A DNA stretch of 64,000 nucleotides. Source: Mycolicibacterium aurum (lineage in GTDB: Bacteria > Actinomycetota > Actinomycetes > Mycobacteriales > Mycobacteriaceae). Of the stretch, positions 9,511-18,627 are shown one piece after another. A model generated the notes under the pieces. It was not told where the DNA came from and did not search any database. It worked only from the letters and a program-made list of their open reading frames with translations. The stretch covers positions 4,588,001-4,652,000 of the forward strand of contig LT549889.1 of assembly GCA_900078775.1 (NCBI GenBank). The letters run 5' to 3'. A program made the translations under genes and the position numbers. Positions within the stretch are counted from its first letter, which is position 1, and every line of letters begins with the position of its first letter.

Positions 9511-10322
9511 AGCCACCAGCGTTCCAGCACCCGGGCCAGCCCGTCATCGCTGTTGGGTGTGGTGACCTCATCCGCGGCGGCCAGCGCATCGGGATGCGCA
9601 TTGCCCATCGCGATACCGTGTCCGGCCCAGCGCAGCATCGGGATGTCGTTGGGCATATCGCCGAACGCCACGATGTCGGAGGCATCGATGCCGAGCGGGC
9701 CGGCGATCTCGGCGATGCCGGTAGCCTTGCTCAGCCCGTGCGGCAGCACCTCGATCAGGCCGTTGTTGGTGGAGTAGGTCAGGTCCGCATCGGATCCCAT
9801 GTGCGGCGCGAGCGCGGCGGCCATATCCCCGCTGCGCGCACCGGCTTTGCGGATCAGCAGCTTGACCGCGGGCGCGCTCAGCAGATCCTCCAGCGACACC
9901 TCGGTGTTGTCCGGATTCAGCCAGGCGTGCTCGTAACCCGGTGAGCTGACGAACTGTGGGGTGGCCGCGTCATGGGCGCTGCGGCCCACCCGTTCCACGG
10001 CCAGCCCGGCCCCCGGGATGACCCGCGCCGCGGTCTCGGCCAGCGCGGCCAGCTGCTGCACCGACAGGGTGCGGGCCGAGACGATGCGGTCGGTCTCCGG
10101 GTCATAGATCACCGCGCCGTTGGCGCACACCGACATCGGTGCGAAACCGAGTTCCTCGACGATCGGCGGCACCCAGCGCGGCGGTCGGCCGGTGGCCAGC
10201 ACGAACCGGGTCCCCGCCTCGACCGCGGCGCGGATCACCGCCGCGGTACGGGGCGTCACCCGCTCGGAGTTGTCGAGCAGCGTGCCGTCCACATCGGTGG
10301 CGATCAGGGCAGGCAGCATCAT
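9507..10322 (-). CDS. Cof-type HAD phosphatase (Rv3813c family)
   Basis: Haloacid-dehalogenase-superfamily sugar-phosphate-type phosphatase, 271 aa (Rv3813c 273). Motif I DVDGTLLD carries nucleophile Asp10 and general acid Asp12. Motif II is in VLATGRPP. The C-terminal GDMPNDIPML supplies the acidic motif IV. The large C2-type cap marks the Cof subfamily. Substrate cannot be read from sequence. Two adjacent ATG codons (10322, 10319) are possible starts, and the second overlaps the TGA of the upstream acyltransferase remnant. Confidence 0.88.
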   Translation of the reverse strand: MMLPALIATDVDGTLLDNSERVTPRTAAVIRAAVEAGTRFVLATGRPPRWVPPIVEELGFAPMSVCANGAVIYDPETDRIVSARTLSVQQLAALAETAARVIPGAGLAVERVGRSAHDAATPQFVSSPGYEHAWLNPDNTEVSLEDLLSAPAVKLLIRKAGARSGDMAAALAPHMGSDADLTYSTNNGLIEVLPHGLSKATGIAEIAGPLGIDASDIVAFGDMPNDIPMLRWAGHGIAMGNAHPDALAAADEVTTPNSDDGLARVLERWWL

Positions 10323-10570
10323 CGCCGCCCGGACCGGTCGCGCTGCCTGCGCGCCCGCTCGGCCGCCCGGTAGGTCTCCTGCGCCTCGTACAGCTGTGTC
10401 TGCATCGCCGTCCTCAACTTCCTCATCGTGCGGTCCACGTCCGGTTCCGGATCCATCGGCGGCCCGATCGCCACGGTGACGGGGATCTTGCTGCGTCCCA
10501 GGTCCTTCGGGTGGTCCTTGCTCCAGATGCACTGCCGCCCGGCCGCGCCCCGCATCTCGGCCGTGATCAT
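10319..10570 (-). pseudogene. Remnant of a PlsC-type acyltransferase (C-terminal third only)
   Basis: An 83-codon frame whose middle (QCIWSKDHPKDLGRSKIPV then TVAIG) aligns with QRIWTKGHPRNMRRPKVPI then SIAVG of the intact acyltransferase just upstream. The catalytic HX4D half is missing. Translating the same frame further upstream (to about 10700) gives no acyltransferase-like sequence. M. tuberculosis carries three acyltransferase genes in tandem here (Rv3814c-Rv3816c); this genome keeps one intact and this stub. The stop overlaps the HAD start. The alternative of a short functional protein is unlikely because substrate-binding and catalytic residues are absent. Confidence 0.7.
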
Positions 10571-10712
10571 GCTCCATACCCGGCGACCCCGGCACCTGGC
10601 CGCCGGCGCGGCGGGCAGGAAGTCGGAATGTGTTGCATACCAAGGTAGGTGATCCGGATACCGGTGGCGCGAACCACCGCCCTGCCCGCTCTACAGACCC
10701 GTTCCATGCACG

Positions 10713-11486
10713 CTACTCCGGCGCCTCACGCGGGGTGTCGGCCGCACGCCGGGCCGCCTTCTCGGCGGCCTCCTCCATGTCCATCCGGTTCGCCTCGGCC
10801 AGCGTCGGCGCGCCGCCGCCGAGCCGGTGCGGCACCCAGAACTCACCCTCCGGATGCGGTCCGTAGGACTCCTGCACCTGCTCCAGCAGATGCTGCATCC
10901 GGTGGTGCAGCAGCGCGGTCAGCTCGACCGGCGGCAAGGTCGGGTAGATGGGTTCGCCGACGGCGATCGAGATGGGCACCTTGGGCCTGCGCATGTTGCG
11001 CGGGTGTCCCTTGGTCCAGATCCGCTGGGCGCCCCAGATGATGTGCGGGACGATCGGCACATCGGCCTCGATCGCCATCCGGGCCGCGCCGGTCTTGAAG
11101 GCCTTGATCTCGAAGCTGCGGCTGATGGTCGCCTCCGGGTACACCCCGACCAGTTCCCCGGCCCGCAGCGCCGCGCACGCCGCGGTGAACGAATCGGCTC
11201 CGTTGGCCCGGTCCACCTCGATGTGGCGCAGCTTGCGCATGACGGGGCCGCCGATCTTGTGATCGAAGACCTCTTTCTTGGCCATGAAGCGGACCTTGCG
11301 GCCGCGGCCCTGCCGATAGGCGGGCAGGCCGGCGAAGGTGAAGTCGAAATAGCTGGTGTGATTGACCGCGATCACCGCCCCGCCGGTCACCGGCAGGTTC
11401 TCCACCCCGGTCACGGTGAACTTCAACCCTTGCAGCCGCCAGACCAGTCGGGCGGCTTGAATGACAGTCCCGTATACCGGCTCCAC
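10713..11486 (-). CDS. 1-acyl-sn-glycerol-3-phosphate acyltransferase (PlsC family, Rv3816c)
   Basis: Lysophospholipid acyltransferase transferring an acyl chain from acyl-CoA or acyl-ACP to lysophosphatidate or a related acceptor at the inner membrane. Catalytic motif NHTSYFD (HX4D) lies near residue 40 and the acceptor-binding VYPEATIS near residue 120. WGAQRIWTKGHP is typical of the actinobacterial branch. The GTG start at 11486 (EPVYGTVIQAARLVWRLQG) gives 257 residues, matching Rv3816c. It is divergent from the MBL-Rieske gene across about 100 bp. Confidence 0.9.
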   Translation of the reverse strand: MEPVYGTVIQAARLVWRLQGLKFTVTGVENLPVTGGAVIAVNHTSYFDFTFAGLPAYRQGRGRKVRFMAKKEVFDHKIGGPVMRKLRHIEVDRANGADSFTAACAALRAGELVGVYPEATISRSFEIKAFKTGAARMAIEADVPIVPHIIWGAQRIWTKGHPRNMRRPKVPISIAVGEPIYPTLPPVELTALLHHRMQHLLEQVQESYGPHPEGEFWVPHRLGGGAPTLAEANRMDMEEAAEKAARRAADTPREAPE

Positions 11487-11583
11487 ACGCCCCAGCCTAG
11501 TTCCACCGGCCCGCCGCGACGGAACACCGCACGCACAGCGGATAGACTCGGAGCCGGACAACACCCCCTCAGGAAGGTCATTC

Positions 11584-13143
11584 GTGCAGGTCACAAGCGT
11601 CGGACACGCCGGATTCCGGATCGATACGGAAGCCGGCAGCATCCTGTGCGACCCGTGGGTCAATCCGGCTTACTTCGCATCCTGGTTCCCGTTCCCGGAC
11701 AACAGCGAACTGGACTGGGCAGCGCTGGGCGACGTGGACTACCTCTACGTCAGCCACCTGCACAAGGACCACTTCGACCCGGCCCTGCTGAGTGCGCACG
11801 TCAACAAGGACGCCGTGGTGCTGCTGCCCGACTACCCGGTGCCCGACCTGCGCCGTGAGCTGGAGAAGCTGGGCTTCCACACCTTCGTGGAGACCACCGA
11901 TTCGGTGAAGCACCGCGTCTCGGGCCCCAAGGGCGACCTGGACGTGATGATCATCGCGCTGCGGGCTCCCGCGGACGGCCCGATCGGCGACTCCGGCCTG
12001 GTGGTGTCGGACGGCGTCACCACCGCGTTCAACATGAACGACGCCCGCCCGATCGACCTGGACATGCTGGCAAGCGAGTTCGGCCACATCGATGTGCACA
12101 TGCTGCAGTACTCCGGGGCCATCTGGTACCCGATGGTCTACGACATGCCGGCCCGGGCCAAGGAGGCGTTCGGCATCCAGAAACGGCAGCGCCAGATGGA
12201 CCGCTGCCGCCAGTACATCGCCCAGGTCGGTGCCACCTGGGTGGTGCCCTCGGCCGGCCCGCCGTGCTTCCTGGACCCCGAACTGCGCGGCCTCAATGAC
12301 GATCAGGGCGACCCGGCGAACATCTTCCCGGACCAGATCGTCTTCCTGGACCAGATGCGCCGGCACGGCCATGACGGCGGTCTGCTGATGATCCCCGGGT
12401 CCACCGCGGATTTCACCGGCCCGCAGCTCAACTCGCTGACCCACCCGGTCGAGGATCCGGAGACCATCTTCACCACCGGCAAGGCCGACTACATCGAGGC
12501 CTACGCCAGGCGTCAGGCCCCGGTACTGGCCGCCGAGAAGGCCTCGTGGGCGCCGGCCGCGGGCGAATCGCAGCTGGACGCGCTGCGCGCCCTGTTCGAG
12601 CCGATCATGTTGCAGTCCGACCAGATCTGCGACGGTATCGGCTACCCGGTCGAGCTGCGGCTGCCGGCCGGCGACAGCGTCGAGACGATCGTCCTCGACT
12701 TCCCGAAACGGGCTGTGCGCGAGCCTATTCCGGACGAGAAGTTCCGCTACGGCTTCGAGATCCCGGCCGAGCTGGTGCGTACCGTGGTGCGCGACCGCGA
12801 GCCGGACTGGGTGAACACCATCTTCCTGTCCACCCGGTTCAAGGCCTGGCGGGTGGGCGGCTACAACGAGTACCTCTACACCTTCTTCAAGTGCCTCACC
12901 GACGAGCGGATCGCCTACGCCGACGGCTGGTTCGCCGAGGCGCACGATGACAGCGCGTCGACGACGCTGGACGGCTGGGAGATCCAGCGGCGCTGCCCGC
13001 ACCTGAAGGCCGATCTGTCCAAGTTCGGTGTGGTGGAAGGCTCCACGCTGACCTGCAATCTGCACGGTTGGCAGTGGAACCTGGAGAACGGGCGTTGCCT
13101 GACCGCCAAGGGGCATGAGCTCCGGAGCGCGAAGACGTCATGA
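11584..13143 (+). CDS. Metallo-beta-lactamase fold protein with C-terminal Rieske [2Fe-2S] domain (Rv3818 family)
   Basis: 519-residue fusion. The N-terminal UlaG-like metallo-beta-lactamase domain has the metal motif HLHKDH (His58, His60, Asp62, His63). The C-terminal Rieske domain has Cys471-Pro-His473 and Cys491-X2-His494 (RRCPHLKADL and TCNLHGWQW). The same domain order occurs in CMP-N-acetylneuraminate hydroxylase-type proteins, so an iron-sulfur-dependent hydroxylase or hydrolase is possible, but the substrate is unknown. The start is GTG 11584 with AGGAAGG upstream. It ends with an ATGA overlap into the small conserved gene, suggesting co-translation. Predicted cytoplasmic. Confidence 0.88.
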   Translation: MQVTSVGHAGFRIDTEAGSILCDPWVNPAYFASWFPFPDNSELDWAALGDVDYLYVSHLHKDHFDPALLSAHVNKDAVVLLPDYPVPDLRRELEKLGFHTFVETTDSVKHRVSGPKGDLDVMIIALRAPADGPIGDSGLVVSDGVTTAFNMNDARPIDLDMLASEFGHIDVHMLQYSGAIWYPMVYDMPARAKEAFGIQKRQRQMDRCRQYIAQVGATWVVPSAGPPCFLDPELRGLNDDQGDPANIFPDQIVFLDQMRRHGHDGGLLMIPGSTADFTGPQLNSLTHPVEDPETIFTTGKADYIEAYARRQAPVLAAEKASWAPAAGESQLDALRALFEPIMLQSDQICDGIGYPVELRLPAGDSVETIVLDFPKRAVREPIPDEKFRYGFEIPAELVRTVVRDREPDWVNTIFLSTRFKAWRVGGYNEYLYTFFKCLTDERIAYADGWFAEAHDDSASTTLDGWEIQRRCPHLKADLSKFGVVEGSTLTCNLHGWQWNLENGRCLTAKGHELRSAKTS

Positions 13144-13475
13144 CCACGGCGGTGACGTACGACGACGGGTTGATCCAGTTGGATCGCCAGGCCCTGACGT
13201 TGCGCCGTTACCACTTCCCGTCGGGCACCTCGAAGATCATTCCGCTGCAGGCCATCCGGGGCTATCGCGCCGAAGCCATGGGGCTGGGATTCGACCGGTT
13301 CCGGATCTGGGGCCCCTCCGACGACCCGCGCCGTTGGCTGCCGCTGGACGTGTGGCGGCCGATCAAGTCCACCCTGGTGGTGCTCGACGTCCCCGGCACC
13401 CGGCCCAGCCCCGCCTGCACCCCGCTGCGGGTCAAGGAGTTCCTGGGCGTGCTGGACGCCCTGCTGGCCGGCTAA
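13140..13475 (+). CDS. Conserved protein of unknown function (Rv3819 family)
   Basis: 111-residue soluble protein starting MTTAVTYDDGLIQLDRQ, close to Rv3819 in sequence and length. It has no catalytic motif that I can name. Its beta-rich pattern with Trp/Arg clusters (FRIWGPSDDPRRWLPLD) recalls PH-like small domains, but that is only an impression. Its ATG overlaps the stop of the MBL-Rieske gene by 4 nt, so it is probably produced together with it. Its 3' end overlaps the convergent MOSC gene by 4 nt. Confidence 0.8.
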   Translation: MTTAVTYDDGLIQLDRQALTLRRYHFPSGTSKIIPLQAIRGYRAEAMGLGFDRFRIWGPSDDPRRWLPLDVWRPIKSTLVVLDVPGTRPSPACTPLRVKEFLGVLDALLAG

Positions 13476-14461
13476 CGCTCGCGCAGCACCGTCGCCTCCA
13501 GCAGACGCTGCACACCACGGGTAGCCGATTTACCCAGTGCGGTCGCGGTCCGCTGAACGACGTTGGGCGGTTTGGATTCCCGCACCTGGATCGGGTCACC
13601 GACGCTGATCAGGCCCGGGGTCGGCACATCGGCGTAGACGCCGAGGAACCGGTCGGTGCGCTCGGCCAGCGTCCGGGTCAGGCTCTTGTCCAGTTCGATA
13701 CCGGGTTGCGGCCGGGTCGGCACCACACACCGGATGGTCGGCATGGCCACCCTCAGCCGGGCCGATCCGATGCTTAATTCGCTTCCCACCCAGTCGAACT
13801 CGGGGAAATCCTGGCCGTCCTCGGCGATGTCGACCAACACGTTGGGCCGGAATCTGCGTACGTCGTAGGGCGCGCCGTCGGCGGACAGCCTGCGCAGGCT
13901 GGCGGTGCTCAGCAGGTGCACCGGGCTGAGGTCGACGAACGTGCCCGGCGGCGTGGAAAACCGGGCCAGTGTGATGACGTCTCTGGTGGAGAACACCGAG
14001 GTGTCGGGCAGGTCCTCGGAGTCGGTGAGCCCGAAGTCACTGCGCACCCGATCGGCCCGGAAGTTGGCCAGCGCCTCGGACACCGACATCCGGTGCTGGC
14101 TGGTGTCGGCGACCGGGGGCAAGGCCACCAACCGCATCTCCCGGCCCACCAACTCCGACAGGGCGGTGTGCATCGCCGGGTCGTCACTGGTCAGTTCGCG
14201 GCCATCCGGGAAGGTCACCACCACCGCCGGGACGCTGCCCGGCCCGGCGTCCGCATCGGGTTCGGCGAGGTAGCGCGCCGAACAGCCCAGCAGCGCCGGC
14301 ACCCGCCGCGCCGAGGCCGTCAGACCCTTCTGCACGTCGCGAACCGCCCACAACCGGTCGGCATGCACGCCGCGGCGGTCGATGCGGACCTGCTGCACCC
14401 GGCCGCCGCCCATCGACTTGACCGGGAACCGCCACAGTTCGCTCACCGTCGGCGTCGGCAT
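13472..14461 (-). CDS. MOSC-domain protein
   Basis: 329-residue protein with an N-terminal MOSC beta-barrel (SELWRFPVKSMGG) and a C-terminal MOSC domain holding the conserved cysteine in MPTIRCVVPT. MOSC domains bind molybdenum cofactor-derived or sulfur-carrying groups, as in MOCOS C-termini, YcbX and mARC. Reductive detoxification of N-hydroxylated compounds (YcbX/mARC-like) is the closest known role; YcbX's ferredoxin domain is absent here. Convergent with the upstream Rv3819 homologue (4-nt overlap) and 5 nt after the hypothetical gene at 14467. Confidence 0.85.
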   Translation of the reverse strand: MPTPTVSELWRFPVKSMGGGRVQQVRIDRRGVHADRLWAVRDVQKGLTASARRVPALLGCSARYLAEPDADAGPGSVPAVVVTFPDGRELTSDDPAMHTALSELVGREMRLVALPPVADTSQHRMSVSEALANFRADRVRSDFGLTDSEDLPDTSVFSTRDVITLARFSTPPGTFVDLSPVHLLSTASLRRLSADGAPYDVRRFRPNVLVDIAEDGQDFPEFDWVGSELSIGSARLRVAMPTIRCVVPTRPQPGIELDKSLTRTLAERTDRFLGVYADVPTPGLISVGDPIQVRESKPPNVVQRTATALGKSATRGVQRLLEATVLRER

Positions 14462-14466
14462 GGCCG

Positions 14467-15270
14467 CTATCCCGAAACGGTCTGCCGCAGTTCGGAAGCC
14501 GCGTCCGAGGCGGTGTCATACACCCGGACGACGGCCTCGTCGCCGGGCGACAGGTAGGTGGACTCGCCCAGCGCGGTATAGCGGGTGGCGCCGATACCGA
14601 TCAGGACCCGTTCGGGATGACCGGCGGCGACCATCAGCGCGCCGACGTCCTCCAGCGGCGTCTCGGGCGAGCCCTTCTGGTTGTCCAGCCGCTCGGTGAT
14701 CCAGTCCAGCAGCACCTCGCCGTAGTAGGAGTAGCCGAGCAGCGGGCTGTCCACCCCGTATTCGTGCTGCTGCCCGTCGGCGGTGCGCAGGTAGCAGACC
14801 AGCCGCAGCGTCGCCGTCGGACCGTCCGGGGTGAGATCATGGGCGTCGAAGAACTGCCGCGCAACACCTTTGGAGGCGGGTCCCCAGTTCTTCTTGTAGC
14901 TGATCTTGGGGGCGCCCGGTCGCCGGATCGAGCAGTCGTTGAAGGCACCGAGCGCGAACGGCTGCAGCGACACCACCGTGTCGCCCTGCCACTTCACCTC
15001 GCAGGCCAGTCCGACCTCGGGCTCGATCTGCAGGTTCAGCGGTGTGTCGCTGGCCGGCAGGGTGATGGTGTCCTGGGACAGCGGGAACTCGCCGAGGAAG
15101 GTGTCGTTGCCCGGGACGTACCACGGGAAGATGCCCTTGGGGGCCGACCCCTCCGAGGTGACGTTCACGAAATCGTCTGCCTCCCCGGCCTGTTCGAGGT
15201 GGCCCGCGAAGTTTCCAGCCACCCCGAAACCGAACCAGGAGCGGAGTTCGTCGAGTTCGATGTCGATCAT
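14467..15270 (-). CDS. Conserved hypothetical protein, possible DUF5718 / FAH-like fold
   Basis: 267-residue soluble protein. Segments GFGVAGNFAGHLEQAGE, LQIEPEVGLACEV and GAFNDCSIRRP look like a family I associate with DUF5718. The EPEVGL and ND-rich loops resemble metal-binding parts of the fumarylacetoacetate hydrolase fold. I cannot name a substrate. It is followed on the same strand by the MOSC gene (5-nt gap), so the two may be cotranscribed. Confidence 0.7.
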   Translation of the reverse strand: MIDIELDELRSWFGFGVAGNFAGHLEQAGEADDFVNVTSEGSAPKGIFPWYVPGNDTFLGEFPLSQDTITLPASDTPLNLQIEPEVGLACEVKWQGDTVVSLQPFALGAFNDCSIRRPGAPKISYKKNWGPASKGVARQFFDAHDLTPDGPTATLRLVCYLRTADGQQHEYGVDSPLLGYSYYGEVLLDWITERLDNQKGSPETPLEDVGALMVAAGHPERVLIGIGATRYTALGESTYLSPGDEAVVRVYDTASDAASELRQTVSG

Positions 15271-15285
15271 GGCTGCAACCCTACG

Positions 15286-18200
15286 TCAGTCGACGAAGGC
15301 CAGGGCTTCATTGGCCAGGCGCTCGCGCAGCACCGTCGCGGCCTCGCGGTAGGCGCGGGCCTGGTCGGGGTGCCCGAGCGCGTCGGCGGCCACCGCCAAC
15401 GCCTCGTCCACCGGGCCGAGCATCAGCCCGTCCACCCCGAGCCCGGCGATCTGACCGGAGTACGGGAGCAGGTCGGCGGCCCGCGCCTCGGTCTCCTCGA
15501 CATCGCCGAGTGCGGCCGCGGCGTTGACCCGCAGCACCGTGTACGGCACCCAGAAATAAGACCGCTCGATCGGCCTGCGGTCCACCCAAAGCTGTTTGGC
15601 CTCGGCGTCCCGCCCGCGGGCGAGCAGCGCCAGCACCGCGGCGTCCAGCGCCGCGACGGACACCTCGCGGTAGAAGTACAGCAGTTCGTCGGCCAACTGC
15701 CCCAGATCGCCCAGGCAGAACTCGCCGGTCACCCGCCCGACCATCGCGAGCTTGGCGCCGTTGGCGGCACCGTTCTCCACCATCCGCGCCGCCAGGTCGG
15801 TGTAGGCGTGCACCGCATCGTCGAGCCGGCCCGCGAGCAGGTACATCCGGGCCCGGAACAGGCCGAGCATGCCCAGCAGGTGCACCAGCTGACCGGTGCC
15901 CGCCCGGGCCACGGCGAGATCGGCGTGCCGTTTGGCGGTGGCCAGATCGCTGCGCTGGCCGGCCGCCAGCGACAGCAGCCAGTGCCCGACGGCCTGGTAG
16001 TCGGCCTGCTCGGTGATCTCCGCGGTGCTCAGCAGTTCGGCGGCCAGCGCCTCGCGTTCGTGATCCAGATCGGGGCCCAGCGCGCAGTAGGCCCGGACGT
16101 TGAGCGCGGTGCACAGCAGCCGGCCGGTGAACTCCGGCGTCTGCGCGTAGGCCCGGCGCGCCAGTTCCAACAGCTCGGTGCTGGCCGCGAGCGCACCGTC
16201 CGGGTCGGCGCCCTCCAGCTCCACGAACAGCGCCTTGAGCAACCGGATTCGGTCGGGCACGGTGATGCCGATCTCCGCGCCGTCGGCCAGCACCCGGCGC
16301 AACAGCGCGATCATCTGGGCGTCGGACTCGTCGTACTCGCGATCCCGCCACACCAGCGGGGTGTCCCATGCGGTGAGCACCCGCACCGTCAGATCGTCGC
16401 GGGACCGGCCGGTCAGCCGCTGCAGGGCGCCCTTGCACTCCAGCCGCGCGGCGACCGCATCCCCGGACTGGGCGAGCGCGGCGATCAGTCCGCAGCGCGC
16501 CTCGATCTCGCGGTCCAGCGCGTTCGGCCCGGCTGCCAGTTCCAGCATCTGCAGTACCGCCCGCCATTGCCGGACGGCCTCCGCGTGCGCGCCGACCGCA
16601 CCGGCCTCCTGGGCCGCGACGGTGGCGAAAAAGGCTGCTTCCGAAGCTGTTTCCTCGGTGGCCGCGGCCACCGCGTGGTGCGCCAGGGTGGCCGAATCGA
16701 CGGATCTACCGGGGGCGCGCAGCAGCTCCAGCACCGCACCGTGCCAGCGGGACCGGCGCAGCTTGGAGATGTCCTCGTACAGGGTGTCGCGGACCAGGCC
16801 GTGCGCGAACCGCAACCGGCGCGGTTCGGGTTCGTCGAGCAGCCCGAGCAGGACGGCCGGTTCCAGCGCGTCGAGCAACTCGTCGGGATCGCTGTGGGCC
16901 AGTTCGGCCAACAGGTCGACATCGATGTCGCGACCCAGCACCGCGGCCCGGCGCAGCGCCGTGACGGTCTGGCCGGGCAGCCGGGCCAGTCGCCGGCGCA
17001 TCACGTCGCGCACCCCGATCGGCACCGAGGCCCGCACCGCCCCCGGCCCCTCCGCGGCGATGAGCCGGGCCAGCTCCCGAACGAAAAGCGGGTTGCCGCC
17101 GGTCCTTTCGCGCAGCAGCCGCATCACCTCGCCGCTGGCGGAGGTGAGCCCGCAGTCCGCGGCCAACGCCGCGGTGGCCGCGCTGTCCAGCCCGTCGAGC
17201 CGCAGGTGGGCGGCGGTGCGTACGGCCAGCGCCGCCCGGGCGACCTCCAGCTCGCCACGGTCCTCGGAGGGGCGGTAGGTCCCTATGACCAGGACCCGGC
17301 AGCCGGTGATGCGGTCGGCGACCAGACGCAGCAGCTCCAGGGTGAGGCCGTCGGTGCGGTGCAGGTCGTCCAGGACGACGGCCAGCGGCTGTCGGCGCGC
17401 CGCCGCGGTCAGCACATCGGTCACCGCCTGGCCCAGCCAGAACGTGCCCGACTCGGCCGCGGCGCCGTCGTGCAGCAGCGGGGCCAGCGCGTGACGGTCG
17501 GTCAGCTCGGCGACGTGCTCCTCCGCGGCGATCAGTGCGCGCAGCACCTCGGTCCAGGCCCAGCCCGCCGGGGCGCCGTCGACCTCCGGGCAGCGGCCGG
17601 CCACCATCCGCCAGCCCGCCGTGCGCAGCCGGTCCGCGGCCGCCACCGCCAGGGTGGTCTTACCCGAACCGGCCTCCCCGCCGATCCACACCACCGCGGC
17701 GCCGTCGGTGCTGCCGTGGCGGGCCGCCGCCTCGATCGCCGCGAGGTCGTCGGCCCGCCCGTAGGCCGGGTGCGCGGGCCCGGCCGGCGCCGCCTCCGGA
17801 GCCGCCGATTGCGGAAATGGTTGCGCACGAGCCGGTTCCAGATGCTCGGCGTGGCGCAGGATATCGCCCTCCAGGTCCCGCAACGCCCGGCCCGGCTCCA
17901 GGCCGAGTTCGTCCACCAGGTGTTCGCGGGTGCGGCGCAACACATCCAGCGCATCGGACTGGCGGCCGGAGCGGTACAGCGCGGTGGCCAGCAGCGCGGC
18001 GGCGGACTCCCGTTCGGGGCAGCCGCGGATGTGCCGTTCCAGTGCGGCCACCGCGGCGCGGTAGCGGCCTAGCTCCACCAGCGCCGCGGCGCGGTACTCG
18101 ACGGCGGCCAGCCGCAGCTCGCACAGCCGGACCACCTCCGGGGCTGCCCACAGGGTGTCACCGAACTCCGCGAACGGCTCTCCCGACCACTCGGCCAGCG

Positions 18201-18606
18201 CCTCGTCGAGCAGCGCCAAACGCCGATTCGGGTCGCTATCATCATAGGCGGCAACGACTTTGGCCTCGAACCGCCAGGAGTCCACAGCGTCGACGGGAAG
18301 CTTGAGGCAATACCCGGGCGCCACGCTGACCAGGGTGCGCGCGGGGGTGCCGCGCCGCCGTCCGGGTTCCAGCCCGCGCCGCAGATGCGACACGTAGACC
18401 TGCAACGCGGCCAACGCCTTCGGCGGCGGCTCGCCCTGCCACAGATCGTCGATCAGCCGGTCCACCGACACCGTGTGACCGTGCTCGACGACCAACCGGG
18501 CGAGCAGCGCACGCTGCAGCCGGGATCCCAGGTCGACCTGTTCGGTGCCGCAGTACGCCTGCACCGCCCCCAGCACGGTCACCCGCACCGCAGCATCCAT
18601 CGACAT
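15286..18606 (-). CDS. Large SARP/BTAD-type transcriptional regulator with P-loop ATPase and helical repeats
   Basis: 1106-residue regulator. Residues 1-100 form an OmpR/PhoB-like winged helix (DLWQGEPPPKALAALQVYV). About 105-255 is the bacterial transcriptional activator domain (WSGEPFAEF, HLVDELGLEPG). A Pro/Ala linker leads to a STAND-type ATPase with Walker A GGEAGSGKTT (309-318) and Walker B LAVVLDDLHR (408-417). The C-terminal half is a helical, TPR-like array that usually senses a ligand or partner. Such proteins activate secondary-metabolite or stress genes in actinobacteria; its target is not evident. It is only 21 nt downstream of serS on the same strand. Confidence 0.88.
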   Translation of the reverse strand: MSMDAAVRVTVLGAVQAYCGTEQVDLGSRLQRALLARLVVEHGHTVSVDRLIDDLWQGEPPPKALAALQVYVSHLRRGLEPGRRRGTPARTLVSVAPGYCLKLPVDAVDSWRFEAKVVAAYDDSDPNRRLALLDEALAEWSGEPFAEFGDTLWAAPEVVRLCELRLAAVEYRAAALVELGRYRAAVAALERHIRGCPERESAAALLATALYRSGRQSDALDVLRRTREHLVDELGLEPGRALRDLEGDILRHAEHLEPARAQPFPQSAAPEAAPAGPAHPAYGRADDLAAIEAAARHGSTDGAAVVWIGGEAGSGKTTLAVAAADRLRTAGWRMVAGRCPEVDGAPAGWAWTEVLRALIAAEEHVAELTDRHALAPLLHDGAAAESGTFWLGQAVTDVLTAAARRQPLAVVLDDLHRTDGLTLELLRLVADRITGCRVLVIGTYRPSEDRGELEVARAALAVRTAAHLRLDGLDSAATAALAADCGLTSASGEVMRLLRERTGGNPLFVRELARLIAAEGPGAVRASVPIGVRDVMRRRLARLPGQTVTALRRAAVLGRDIDVDLLAELAHSDPDELLDALEPAVLLGLLDEPEPRRLRFAHGLVRDTLYEDISKLRRSRWHGAVLELLRAPGRSVDSATLAHHAVAAATEETASEAAFFATVAAQEAGAVGAHAEAVRQWRAVLQMLELAAGPNALDREIEARCGLIAALAQSGDAVAARLECKGALQRLTGRSRDDLTVRVLTAWDTPLVWRDREYDESDAQMIALLRRVLADGAEIGITVPDRIRLLKALFVELEGADPDGALAASTELLELARRAYAQTPEFTGRLLCTALNVRAYCALGPDLDHEREALAAELLSTAEITEQADYQAVGHWLLSLAAGQRSDLATAKRHADLAVARAGTGQLVHLLGMLGLFRARMYLLAGRLDDAVHAYTDLAARMVENGAANGAKLAMVGRVTGEFCLGDLGQLADELLYFYREVSVAALDAAVLALLARGRDAEAKQLWVDRRPIERSYFWVPYTVLRVNAAAALGDVEETEARAADLLPYSGQIAGLGVDGLMLGPVDEALAVAADALGHPDQARAYREAATVLRERLANEALAFVD

Positions 18607-18627
18607 GCGCCCCCGCCGCCGTGGTGG

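Noticed and set aside
14617..18072. 1151-codon plus-strand open frame opposite the SARP regulator
   Set aside because: Composition typical of GC shadow frames (many RR, HR, QR runs); the opposite strand has clear Walker and BTAD motifs.
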